Shown here piece after piece: positions 9,980 through 21,224 of a stretch of 64,000 bases of DNA (position 1 is its first letter; the number at the start of each line of letters is the position of its first letter). The translations under genes were made by a program, and so were the position numbers. The stretch comes from Fistularia commersonii (taxonomy: Eukaryota > Chordata > Actinopteri > Syngnathiformes > Fistulariidae). Below the pieces are notes generated by a model. It was not told the DNA's origin. It saw only the letters and a program-made list of their open reading frames with translations, and made no database searches. The stretch lies in contig JBBMNZ010000016.1 in assembly GCA_037954325.1 (NCBI GenBank), forward strand, positions 4,287,001 through 4,351,000. The letters are read 5' to 3'.

Positions 9980-12900
9980 TTGAAGAAATTGTGTTCTTAA
10001 ATTTTTCCAAGAGTAATACTTGAGGTTTATTACCTTACCTAAAAAAAAAAAAAGTATATTGATGATCAAAAACTGACATAATCATTACCATTGTTTGAGA
10101 AAATTGAGCGCTTCAAAAATTTACACAGAAATCAGATGAAATAAAAATAGTTAAAGAAAGCATACAAGAACTCTAAGGAGTGTAATATTGGTGTGTGTAA
10201 TATTTGGAACCACGGTTGACCATATTTGGACGAGAGGGAACTATAAACTGGAGAAGAACAATGTTAATCCATAATACAAATGACAAATGACATTAATAGA
10301 CGTTCTTGTTCTGAGTGTAATAAATTAAATAAAATAAAGTTACGTTTTTTTCTGAAGAAGAATGAAACCTGACCTCTCACTGATGTGAGAGGTCTGTGTG
10401 AACATTTTTGAGTGGATGGATAAAGTAACCACTGACTATCATAAAACCAGAGATGAATGGAAGGCCAAATATTTATGAGGAACTTGTTTTGTTGACTGTG
10501 GTTAAAAAAATCCATTTGGATCTGATATTTAGATCCAGTTAAATCCTTGCCTGGCTCCTGCTATTATACTTGCTAGCTTTTTCTGTTATTTACTAAATAT
10601 ACTTACAGTACTTTTTAGGAATATGAATAGATTTGTCAAGCAGGGTGGAACAGGTGTGATATGATTATTGCATGTTTTTAAACATTTGCTGAAGAGAGTG
10701 GGTGCAATTTTTGCAATATAGTTATGTTATAATATAGTACTGCATGTCGAGGTATTGAAATTCACATGACATGTTGTGTTAAACAGGAAATACATCCAGC
10801 TCAACAAAACAAAAAACAGAAGAAAACACACAAAAACAGAAGAAAATAGAAGAAAAACAAAAAAAAACAACAAATAAATAGGCAAGAGGTTGTTTCCTCA
10901 AAATATCAAAACAACAAATCAAACTGAATAATCAAAATACTAGCTCTTTCAGGTGAGTCAGGCGTACTCACTTCATGATGCCAACAGTTGCTTTTACGTT
11001 TAATACAGAAAATTAGAATTCTTTCTTGTCCCAAGTACTATAGAAATTTTACTTGCTTGTGTGTGTGTGTATGCTTGTATATGTATGTAAATGCGTGTGC
11101 TTTGCAGCATGCTTTTAAAATACAGCTAATGACATGTTATCCTAATACCTCGTGATTTGATTAGTATTTCAGCCAACTCTGGTTTTAAGCATTATCTGAA
11201 TGGCCCTGGGAGGTTAAAAAATGAAAACTAATATTTTAGCTGGTTGTTGAACAGTTGAAATCTGGGCCGAATTCAAACCCAACATGTTTTCCCCTCAAGT
11301 GCCTTGTTCCGATTGCGAAGTAAAGGTGATGTCATTGTCAGGGGGAAGATCAACTACAAAGTGAATACAAATGTCTTTGTTGTTTGTAATGAAAACCCAA
11401 AGCCAACCAAACAAAGATGTCGAAGAAAAAAAAGAGGCGCCCATAACAAGGCAATCCCTTTCTGGTAATTGGCACTGATAGATGAAGGAAACCCAAATCC
11501 AAACAAATGTAGTCCCCCTCTGGGTTGAGCAACAGACACACTGATTCTTTCTCTCCCAATGATCATTTTTAATTTCACACTCTGGCCGATGATCGGACTC
11601 TTACGGCTCGGAGTCCGGCTTGCTGGTTCAGAAACAATGAAGTCCTCACAGGTAATCGACTCCTTTCGGGCATCACCAGGCCCCTGTGGTGACAAGTTTC
11701 TCTTTGACACATTGCTACCCTGTTGCTATCCCCCCCTCCTCCTCCTCGTGTCCCAAACAAAAACCTTGTTGGTGAAATTAAAAACAGTTTAGACCAGTGT
11801 ACTGGCTTGCATCATAAAAGTGGTTATCTTTTCTGCTTTAAGCGTGGGTTTGGCTGCAAGGACAGAGGCGTTATATTAAGGACGGTAGAAAGTGAAAGAC
11901 GCATATCAATGCCTGGACAATATTTTGAATCTGTTTCAACAGTGAAACACAACCAGGACTGAAACCTTTGTGAAAGATGGAAATGAATCCTACAAATGTC
12001 TATCAATTTAAGAGCAACATTTTTTTGGGCACTCGCCTTTTTAGGGTTTCCTCAAATCGCCGCCTGGTTATTGTGACATTCAATTGACTTGAACGGATCA
12101 ATAATCCAGGGTTTGCGACATCAAAAGGCAATCGGGATAATAGGGCTTAAATGTGAACTTTGTGATTGCTAATGACCCCAAAATTGACTGTCGGCTTAGA
12201 TTAGACCGCTCAGGGTTTAACATTAACCTACTGGAGCTGAGATGAAATATGCTACCGAATTTTACTTCCAAAGGGAGGTTGAAAGAATTGTTGAAGCGAT
12301 CGCAGGAGTATAAATACACGGAGAGGCTCGTCGGAGAAAATGTGGGGGACGAAGCTGGTCTTCAGTCGTCTTTATTTTAATGGATCTATTTTCTTGGATC
12401 AAAACACCACATGCTCCTATGACCTCAAGTTTCAGTTCCTCCTCAACATTTCAGCTTTTTAAAAGCGGCATTTTTAGTGTCCTGGCACTCATCGTCTGGA
12501 CTTAAGTGTCTAAACAAATGCTGATGGGTGTATTTCAACAAAATATCCATGCAGTCCTCAGACGCAGCGTTCATATTTACCTTGTTTTTCCTCTGGCGTC
12601 TCTGGCTCAGGGCTTCATTGCTACTGTGCTAAAAACAGAGAAAACTGATGTCTTTTCAAGTCAGCCTCACGCTGTTTTCCTGTGAAACTCCGGGAGTGTT
12701 TTGTGGTCTAAAAAAGGTAGGTAAGTTGACTAGGACAGAATTCAAACTATGGTGGAACAGAAGATATTGCGACTTCTTACCATCGGATTATTTTGTAAAA
12801 CTGACACTCAGAAAAGGTGGTTTCTTGACTTTTCGGCCGTACCTTTGTGCATTTATTGGCATTTTAATTGTAAACACACTGCATTAAGCATCCAGCTCTG

Positions 12901-14660
12901 CCTCCCAACCCCACTTATAGATTTATTTTTACATCTTGTCCTCTGCTGAGACATGAACTCATGAATTGTCTGGCTTGCAAACAAACTTTGTAAGCATAAC
13001 CACAGTTAATCCCATATTTTAGCTTAAGCATATTCAAGTATTGTATTTATTTGCGGAGTGATTTGTACACTTGTAGGTCAGAGAAAATTGCAACTTTTTC
13101 CCCACTTTAACAGATATCCCTAAATCTGTCACAGAGAGATGCAAATTTTTTGTTTTTTTTGTACTTTGAAAGCTTTTTTCAACATGTCGGAGGTCACAAT
13201 GGGGCCATTCAACAGCTTGAGTTCACCTCACACCCCCACTGACACCTGCAACACCCCTGCAAATTGGCAGGCGGCACTAGTTTAATATACTGAGCTGTGA
13301 AAAGTTCATAAATCTCTCCCAACCTCACTTCTAGTGGAGCTCGGAGGTTGCCGAAGTAAGAATCCAATTACAGATTCACACTTGTTTTTGGTCCGAGGAT
13401 ACTTTCTTTGTCATTCGTATTACCTACAGATGCTTTCCAATGCTCAAGATGGAACAAATGAAAACAAGAAGAAAAAAGATAGGAGGTAAATTATTCAACT
13501 GCTTTTTGAGAAAAAAAATAACAATGTTTCTTTATGCTGACACAATGGATTGTGCAGAAATATCTTGTACGCTTTCTTGCCTATAAAATTTAATCCTGCG
13601 CCTCCAGGTGACCTTGTAGTCACATGGCAAGCAACACCGATGAGTTAATGAAAGTGACACATACTAAGCTCAACCTGAAACCCGAGGCTTAAACCAACAC
13701 ATACAAATCATTGGCCTGATGGGTGCAACACCACGTCCACAGTGCCTGTTTTTCAGCATAGGAAAAGCACTTCCTCACGCCTTGCAGGTAAATACACCTG
13801 TATATTTATAATTTTACGCAAACATTATATATATGTTGTCACAAAGTCTTGACATAAAGTCGAAGCCAACTACCAGATGCCTCAGGCACACAAAGAATTC
13901 TCTGTCTAACATGTAAGCATTCACACATGCGCTCCCTCTTGATGACTCCACGCTCGAAAAACACACATTGCGCTGAAGTCTCGCTGCCTTTAACATTATT
14001 GGCCTAATTCATAGTTTACACAGCAAACATACATTTCCATAATCAAATGACATTTTATCTTACTATTTCCAGATACACCTCTCTTTTCCCAGGTGAATTT
14101 ATTTTTACTATTTGGATGGAATAGTCGGGGTGCGTTTCGGGTCAGGACTGCAGTGTTGTGCATGCCGTTTTTCCAAACACGAGCGGAGTGTCCATGTGCT
14201 AGTGATTTTAGCGCTCCCCTCTGTGCATGCTGGGATAAGAGGAGCGGGGGTCCGGGCCCGCTGCCGGCACCGTGACTGTCAGCAAGAACACCAAACACTT
14301 AAGAAGAAGGTGTGCAGCCTGCTGACTTGCTGTTGTCATTGCGGAGACTCTCGCTCGCAGCAGATGAAAGACATTCTTACACCGAGGGCAGCGTTTCAGA
14401 GAAAATACTGTATATTTTCAAAAACATGGTGCGGCATACCAGGGGTTTTCTCTTGTGCTTCTGGGTTGTGTTTCTGTCAAATATAAAGGGACATCAAGCA
14501 GCAGGTTATGTTTTTTATTTGTGAAGCAAGCCAGTGACAAAAAATGGTTTGCCAAAAGTCATGTACATATATGTATAAAAGTCATATATATATGCATATA
14601 TATATATATATAAACTCGTGGGTCAATCATTAAGACGGTGACAGTTAAGATATAGAGAGC
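9980..14660. other. Intergenic DNA, no gene seen
   Basis: Mostly unique sequence. It includes an A-rich stretch with repeated 'acagaagaaaa' around 10800-10880 and a (TA)n tract at 14579-14613. A TATAAATA near 12315 is followed about 65 bases later by a 42-codon frame, which I do not regard as a gene. The overlapping frames at 11350-11960 and 13996-14486 show no family features. Confidence 0.55.
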
Positions 14661-14667
14661 TTACTTT

Positions 14668-15147
14668 AGGCGTGGACAAACTTTTTGGCTCAGGGATTGC
14701 ATTGACTTTTAAAATTTGACAGACAGGCCGGGTTACCACAAGATACGACAACTATAAAAAAAAAAAACATTCGTTAACAGTATATATCAGACTCATCTGA
14801 CTTGATGAAACCAGCTTGGTTTTAAAGGCTCTGATGTTTGCTTGCATTTCATGCACAAACCGGTTCCTCCCTTGTAGCTTCACGTCCAGCTCATTCATGT
14901 GTGTTAGTATGTCCAAAGTAAAGGCTAAATCACAAAGCCAATCTGTGTCATTCAGCGCAGGAAAATTCTCAAGTGTTCTCAAGGAGCTCCAAATCTTAAA
15001 TAATCACCTGTTTGAGCTCCCACATTCATTGATCCAATCAGTCAATCATTTATGTCAAGTATGAATTCTGTACCAATTTTTGGCGGGCCGCATTAAAAAG
15101 ACCAACGGGCCGCATGTGGCCCGCGGGCCGTAGTTTGCCCACCCCTG
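14668..15147. mobile_element. Internally deleted hAT-type DNA transposon
   Basis: The element is bounded by imperfect inverted ends. The left end reads 'aggcgtggacaaact' and the right end, reversed, reads CAGGGGTGGGCAAACT followed by a GC-rich 'acggcccgcgggcc' block. These are the termini of a common vertebrate hAT family. At about 480 bases it is far shorter than an autonomous copy, and the inside carries a transposase remnant on the minus strand. I could not find clean 8-bp target duplications. Confidence 0.7.
14800..14982 (-). pseudogene. Fragment of a hAT transposase (GTF2IRD2/ZBED-related)
   Basis: About 60 codons on the minus strand read LENFPALND, then WLCDLAFTLDILTHMNELDVK, then LQGRNRFVHEMQANIRAFKTK. 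I recognise this as the segment of hAT (Charlie-like) transposases also found in vertebrate GTF2IRD2-type proteins. The full protein has several hundred residues; the BED finger and most of the RNase H-like catalytic fold are absent. Downstream the frame runs into an A-rich tract and ends. It is a relic inside the deleted transposon, not a host gene. Confidence 0.7.
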
Positions 15148-15321
15148 ACTCAATTGAAAGCAAATACTCGAAGAAACAGCAAGAATTGGAGGCAGGAAAT
15201 AAAAGGAAAATAGATGCTTGTCATGGCATAATGATCGAAAGCAGGGGATGTCCATCCCATGGTCAATCGTGAAAATTCAGTTTCAAGACGGACTGAAGAC
15301 CCCTTAAAAGGATGATAGGTC

Positions 15322-15500
15322 ATAAGATAAGATAAGATAAGATAAGATAAGATAAGATAAGATAAGAACAACTTTATTTATCCAAAAGGAAATTGTTGTG
15401 CCAGAGTTTCAAGTAAAACATAACAATAATAGATAATAGTGGGAAGGAGGGAGAATAAAAAATACAATAAAATATTAAGTGTCAAAGTTAAGGCTATCAA
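15322..15500 (-). mobile_element. LINE 3' end (L2/Rex type) with (GATAA)n tail
   Basis: On the minus strand, LINE 3' UTR sequence containing 'ctctggcacaacaatttcc' and 'ataaataaagttgttc' runs into about nine units of a pentanucleotide (GATAA on the plus strand, 15322-15367). Related copies lie at 51.6 and 57.4 kb, each with a different tail unit. It is heavily 5'-truncated, with no coding part left. Confidence 0.7.
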
Positions 15501-15734
15501 GGTCATATTTGAGATTTGAATAGATTTGAGCCGTGTATTTCATTAAGATGATATCACACTTGGCATCTGTCACCCTCTACTGCCATTCTTACATCAAGCT
15601 GCATCTGGGTCATGTTTAGGAAGTACATGGGAACATTGAAACAATTACATGTAAAAATGTGAATTCCCCCGAAATACTGAATGAAAAAAATGAATCATAA
15701 AAGAGTATGTTTTTTTTTTTTTTTAGGGAATGCA

Positions 15735-15990
15735 TAATACATTTATTCATTATCTATACTGTTTATCCTTCAGTCTGTCCCAGCTGTCTTCTGGCACGAG
15801 GCGGGGTTCACTCTGGACCAGCATCCGCTCCATTTTAGGGTCACAAAAAGAAAAAAAACAGCTATTCACACGATCACTCTATGAAAACATGAAAACTAAA
15901 CAGCATGGTCCTCACTGGGAATCTAACCAGGAACCGTCTTGCAATGAGACGGAAGCGCTAAACCGCCACGCCGCCCCTCTATCCATCTGC
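15735..15990 (+). repeat. Dispersed teleost repeat copy
   Basis: It opens with 'cattatctatactgtttatccttcagtc' and runs through 'cccagctgtcttctggcacgaggcggggtt'. It ends with 'cttgcaatgagacggaagcgctaaaccgccacgcc'. This is a degraded copy of an abundant fish repeat; the copy at 25.3 kb shares the same head and tail motifs. I am not certain of its class. Part of a 109-codon frame here is repeat sequence, not a gene. Confidence 0.65.
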
Positions 15991-15999
15991 CAATGCCAA

Positions 16000-18900
16000 T
16001 ATCTTGACTTCAAATTGTGCGCTTTATATCTCTGGAGTCGATACAGTAAAAACAAGTAAGAACAGGTGCAGATGCTGTCTTGAGCCCCCTGAGGCAAGAC
16101 ACTCCGAGGATGTCTCCGCTGTTTGTTTCGCTCATTCAGATGGAACTGACAGGAAGGTACTCCATCGTGTCCTGTATTAGCGCTCCTACAGCTCGATACT
16201 TTCGGAGTTATGTAAGATCCTGGCCGTGAGATTGAGAATAGAAGAATGCAAGATTCTCCAAATCCCAGCGGATCTTCATCAAGTATTTGAGCACCTCGCT
16301 GTTGTGACAGAACGCTCCTCGTATTTAGTGCTGAGCAGATGTTACGAATTATACTGCCCATGTATTAGTCTTTTTAAGAAGCGGTGAGGGAAAAGGTGTC
16401 AACAGAAAACTCCCATGAAGGAGGTAGAATTATTATAATGACTGCAGTTTATTTTCTGCAGTTTTTGCATATTCACGGCCTTGACATTTGCCATTTCACA
16501 ATTCTATGCCAGTGACATTAAATGCTTACTATGTATATGTGCAGGAGGAAAAATAAGATATTTTACATGATTTCTCTGAAATACTCCAGAGGGGGGCACT
16601 GTCTAAAAAGGCATTCGCCGTCACAATCCTAAACTTGCACTATCAGGTACATTGTATTTGGTACACAATATTTAACTTAAATCTGGTTCATTTGCTTTTT
16701 GACAGTTATGTCAAAGAATAAATGAAGTCATTTATTGTCAGATTTGAGATTCGTTGGAAATTAAGATGCAAGCAGATAAACTAGTGTCTCGGCACGAGAG
16801 TATTTCCCATTACAGACAAAGGGAAGAACTCGATAGAGATGTCATAAATTCAATGAATCAAAAACCTGCAAGCTTATTCTGTTCCAGAACAGACCGTGCA
16901 AGATCTGTGGTCACTGCCAAAAATGAAGAACTCGATATCCAAACCTGATTAATTTACAAGAAGAAAATACCCCTTATTTCCAATTTTATGGAGGCAACAA
17001 CTTGAAAGAAACATGACTTCATCAGTGATTGTGCACCTCCTGCACTTGTGTGGGTTCACCTCTACCATTTCATTGAGAACCCGCTCACATGCTCTTGCAG
17101 AACACACACGCAGAAATATCCTGAGATCTATGCGGATGACGAAGTAACACAGCTTTTGAGCGACTTGGAACAGCGGAAGTTTGCTTTGACGTCAAGCTTA
17201 TTCAGTGGTGTTTGTTTTCTCAATAGTTTCTCAGTTCTGAAGGTCACTCTGCTCAAAAGTTAGCATTATTGCAGAGTCCCCTGCAACCCAGGGGAATCAA
17301 CATTTCCAGTAGATGGTGGTAGTAAGTAACTCTAAACCAGTATTTTTATAATGCAGCGTGTCTTTTATTTATGCTATTACTTAATCAAGGTAGCAACCAG
17401 TCAAAACACAGAGGATAAGGAGCCCCAACGTTTGCGCATGTTAAATCAATACAATGTATTTCTCCGATAAAGAAAGAAATCTCGTTGACTCGCCAACGAT
17501 GAAATAAATTGAAAAAAAAATAAATAAATAAAAACTGATCAGATCAGCACCAGTATGGGAGAAACTCAATTAGTCCTCAGAAATGTCATATTTTCAGTAG
17601 TGAACATGAGCATGTAACTACACATAAGTGACTGAATATAAATAAGTTAGCAGTCGCTCTCAAAAGGGGAGGAAACCCCCACTTTCCTGTCCTGAACTTC
17701 CCTCTAGTTCGATTTTAAAATGTCAAAGGAAAAATTCCCCTTTCACAGAGGGAAAACTGGACAGGAGCAGATTCTGGATCTGTCAAAGCCGGGATGGAGA
17801 AAGACAAAGAATTTTTAACGCGTCATAACTTGGGAAAGTAAACCTGTTGTTTTTAGTTTTGTAGTATTAGTATCATTCATAGGAATAACATTTACTACTA
17901 AAGTTAACAGTAACAGCAAGATGTTAATGCGGCTGGCTTGTCACAGCTTAACTATTAATACAGTTTGTATTTATGAGTGACAATCGAGCAACTTTTATAA
18001 AAGACTCCATGTTGGAAATTGATTTAATGGTCAGGTTTCCAGTGAATTGGGGGATATTATTTCACCGTAGCAGCTAATTTTTTCCACCATTTGTTCATTA
18101 GATAAACAAACGATCCCCAACAGTGGCGCTTAGTGACAGGAAATGTTGCTGATGCGCATATGGAGAGAACAAAACAGAAAAGAAAACACAAAAAAAGCTG
18201 GTTCCGTGTGACTCCTGTCACCATCCCAGCACACATCCAGCTGGAATTTGATTTTGAAAACTGAAAACTGTCATTTTATGAAGATGTAAAGGAACCCCGA
18301 TCAAAAAGACGCTAACACGGTTATAGTTTTCAATGAATGTCATCCAGTGTAGAGCGCTTTGAAACCGCAAGGCGTCGAAAGGTGCTGAGATCATTCGCCG
18401 TATCAGTTTGATGTTTAACTCCCCAAAATTGTCAGGATTTCTCATGCGGATGTAAACGCCGATCCTCATTTCTGAGAAATGAACAGGAAGTCGAAATATA
18501 GACACTCACTTTTACGCCCCTTTTCAAAAGATTTATTAAGTCGCTGAAAACTATCCCAAACCACTTGAAGTCATATGAAAATCAAATTTGATTACGTTTT
18601 CGGTTTGTTTTAAGAAATATAAATCTCTCGTGTCACCATGGCTCATGTTCGTAAGGAGAACACACAAAAAGCAGACTGTTTTCATAAGTTAATGATTTCC
18701 TCTAAATGTGGATTCTTCATACCTGTTAGTGCACCTAAACGTCTCAAAAAAGGCTCATGTTCTTCCAATTTGCTTTAAAGGCAGAAAATCCAGTTGATGC
18801 TGTTCGTAACTGAGATAAAAGAGCCAGTTGTTATGGCTTGATGTCATCTTAAACAGTTATTAAATTGTCTCAGCAGGGGGTTCTGGTAAAAAGTTTAACA

Positions 18901-19360
18901 CAGATGAAATTTACTGACAGTTTACTTGGATACAAAGATGTTGGTTCATTTGTTGAGCACATGTTCACTAATAAAAAACAGATCTCAGAAGGCAGAATAT
19001 TAAAAAGGTCTTGATGCCACATCCACGTTGCCTTCCTTTGATTGAGTTTTTGTTGAATGTAATTTCCTCTAAAAGCTCACCCCGCTTTAACCTATGGCCA
19101 TTTAAATAGTATGTTAGCACTGAAAATGTTCTGAAGTTTGTGGACGCGTTAACTCACGCCCAACTTTCAGATAGGATTACTTCCATGAGGTCTCGATGCA
19201 ATGCATATCATTCGATCGCGGCGTAAGTTAGTAAATCAGGACAAATAAAAGCTTGTAAACATAATCAAACATGACAACAAGTGACAGGTGTGCATTAGCT
19301 GCTTTTCAAAAAATTAACATTTAGCTTTCCGACACAGCTTTAAGTCACATTTGAAATGAC
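16000..19360. other. Intergenic DNA, no gene seen
   Basis: Unique sequence of moderate complexity with a few homopolymers and a short (AAAT)n near 17515-17533. The small frames at 16754-16948, 17048-17263 and 18218-18505 have no recognisable domain and no convincing splice context. Confidence 0.55.
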
Positions 19361-19369
19361 CGTGAGTAG

Positions 19370-19760
19370 CTCATGGAAGCGATTATGATGCGGGCCTGTG
19401 GCCTCCTGGAGACCCCTACAGAGACTCAAGGTCAAAGGTCACGCAGACCATTAGCGGCCTCATTATAGGGTTTCACTTCACATTTACATGCAGGATATAG
19501 AAAAGAATGAAGGCCTGAGCAAAACAAAGGCAAGATTAAGGCTGTCAAAGCCATCAGGAATACTTCTTTGTGCATGTGCCTGTGTGTCTGTTCCTGTGTG
19601 TGTCTTCAAGAGCATTAGCCATGTGCCGTCAGATTTCCATTTTCATTAGCCATCTATCTCAGCAGCGCAAGTCTCAGTTGGCGGCCAAATATATCCCAGA
19701 CTGAAATTCTTTGTAATCCCAACGATCTCTTCAATGTTTTCTCCCATTTGATTTCAATAA
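19370..19760. promoter_or_regulatory. Candidate conserved regulatory element
   Basis: A high-complexity block without repeats. It contains a perfect DR1 nuclear-receptor site and several homeodomain-like cores ('attagc', 'cattag', 'ttcaataatt'). It looks like vertebrate conserved non-coding DNA, but that is judged by eye only. Confidence 0.25.
19429..19441 (+). promoter_or_regulatory. Perfect DR1 nuclear-receptor element
   Basis: AGGTCA-A-AGGTCA: two consensus half-sites in direct repeat with one spacer base. This is the classic site for HNF4, COUP-TF, or RXR/PPAR dimers. The 13-base match is exact; whether it is bound is unknown. Confidence 0.4.
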
Positions 19761-19769
19761 TTGCAGGGT

Positions 19770-21220
19770 TTGCGGAAGCTTAGATGTGCGATATAATGTG
19801 TCAGAGGGTAATCTAATAGGCAAACTTGACGAAAAAGCTGCTTTAGAGAGTTCAGGGTTGAGTTATTTTTATTAGATAACAAAGGCGCCGTGTAACGACG
19901 TGATCCTTTTTGGCCAGAGTGAGAAAGCGGCAAACAGAGGGATGTGTTTCGTTGTCACAGCAAAGCTCGTCGTCTTTGGAGGTGTCGCCTTAGAGGAAAC
20001 TCAGACCTCTGTTTCATATTCATGGGCCGATGGGGGATGGTGCAGCGTGAGGAATTTTACCCGCTTCGCTTCTCCGCGATCGCTTGTGGAACAAACACAC
20101 ACACACACACATTCTCAAGTGAAAAAAAAGGCCTGTTGAATGGTTTGTGACTCTAATGGCCCTTCCTTTGGGGGCAGTTTTAATTGTTTGGTCATCGTCT
20201 CCATGCTCAGTGTGTCACAGTCAATAAAGCCACATTAGAGAAGACAGGAGGTGAGGGGTGAGGGGGGGCCAACACAGGGGGTTAGGACCTTGGCGTGGAG
20301 AGAATATAAAGCGTCTAAACCCTCCCAGAGTGGTATTCTCCTGCTATCAGAGCTGGACAGAGGACAGGCTGTCACTGCGGACCATTGTGTGGCCAATGAC
20401 TCATTCTTAGTAAGGGAACAACTTGGAAAAAGTCCCAGTAATTTTACAAACTGACGACAAACATCTTGTATCTGCTTATTTCCTGCACTCCTCCTTGATT
20501 CAGGTTATCAGACCCAAACCGCACCGCTTTCTTAATCAGATATAGATTCACTTACCTCTTCCGAACCGTATAATTTTTGGTAACCTTCTCTAACGTGCAC
20601 CGACATAACCTCTAAGCCAGGAAAGGTCAGCTGAACCGAAATTTAATTTGGCTCGTGTTGCAGCAAAGGGTTCTCACATGCATAACTTTGGTCCTTTATT
20701 TGACGGAACATGCTTTTAAGGTGCCGCTAGTGATAGCCATAACATGTCACCAGAACCTTGTGCGATGGTGACTGTGATAACCATGAGTCACATAGATCCC
20801 CCGGTCTTAACTGTCACCTCAGTTCTCTTCAGACCACCAAGCTAGTTGCATTGACCTCACTATGACCTGCTCCACCTCACTGTCATGAACTCTGTTCACA
20901 ACACACCGACCCATCTATTTGCACAGGCCAGCCCAACATTCTACAACACACATCAAACTCCCGAGCCTCCTCTGAGCCTCTTTATTGTTGTTGTTGCTGT
21001 TGCTTTAAAAATCGACTGCATCTTTCCTGAAAAAATTATTGAATATTTTTATAATGGCTTATTATTATTATTATTTTTGTTTTAATCTTTATGTTTCTGA
21101 CAAAAGAAAGAAGTGCGCAGTCAAAATAGCATTTTTTTTCTTGAAATTTAGCTCAGGAAAGCAAGATCTTGGAGTGATTTTGTGTTTTACTTACCTAAAC
21201 TGATTACAAATTATCAGCCT
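19770..21220. other. Intergenic DNA, no gene seen
   Basis: Contains a short (CA)n at 20094-20110 and triplet-rich sequence near 20985 and 21060. The open frames are short and unrecognised. Confidence 0.55.
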
Positions 21221-21224
21221 TAGT

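Noticed and set aside
12309..12505. TATAAATA followed by a 42-codon frame as a small gene
   Set aside because: TATA-like strings are common in this AT-rich DNA, and the short frame has no recognised features.
15912..16361. 149-codon minus frame
   Set aside because: It overlaps the dispersed repeat at 15.7-16.0 kb, and the remainder is unrecognised.
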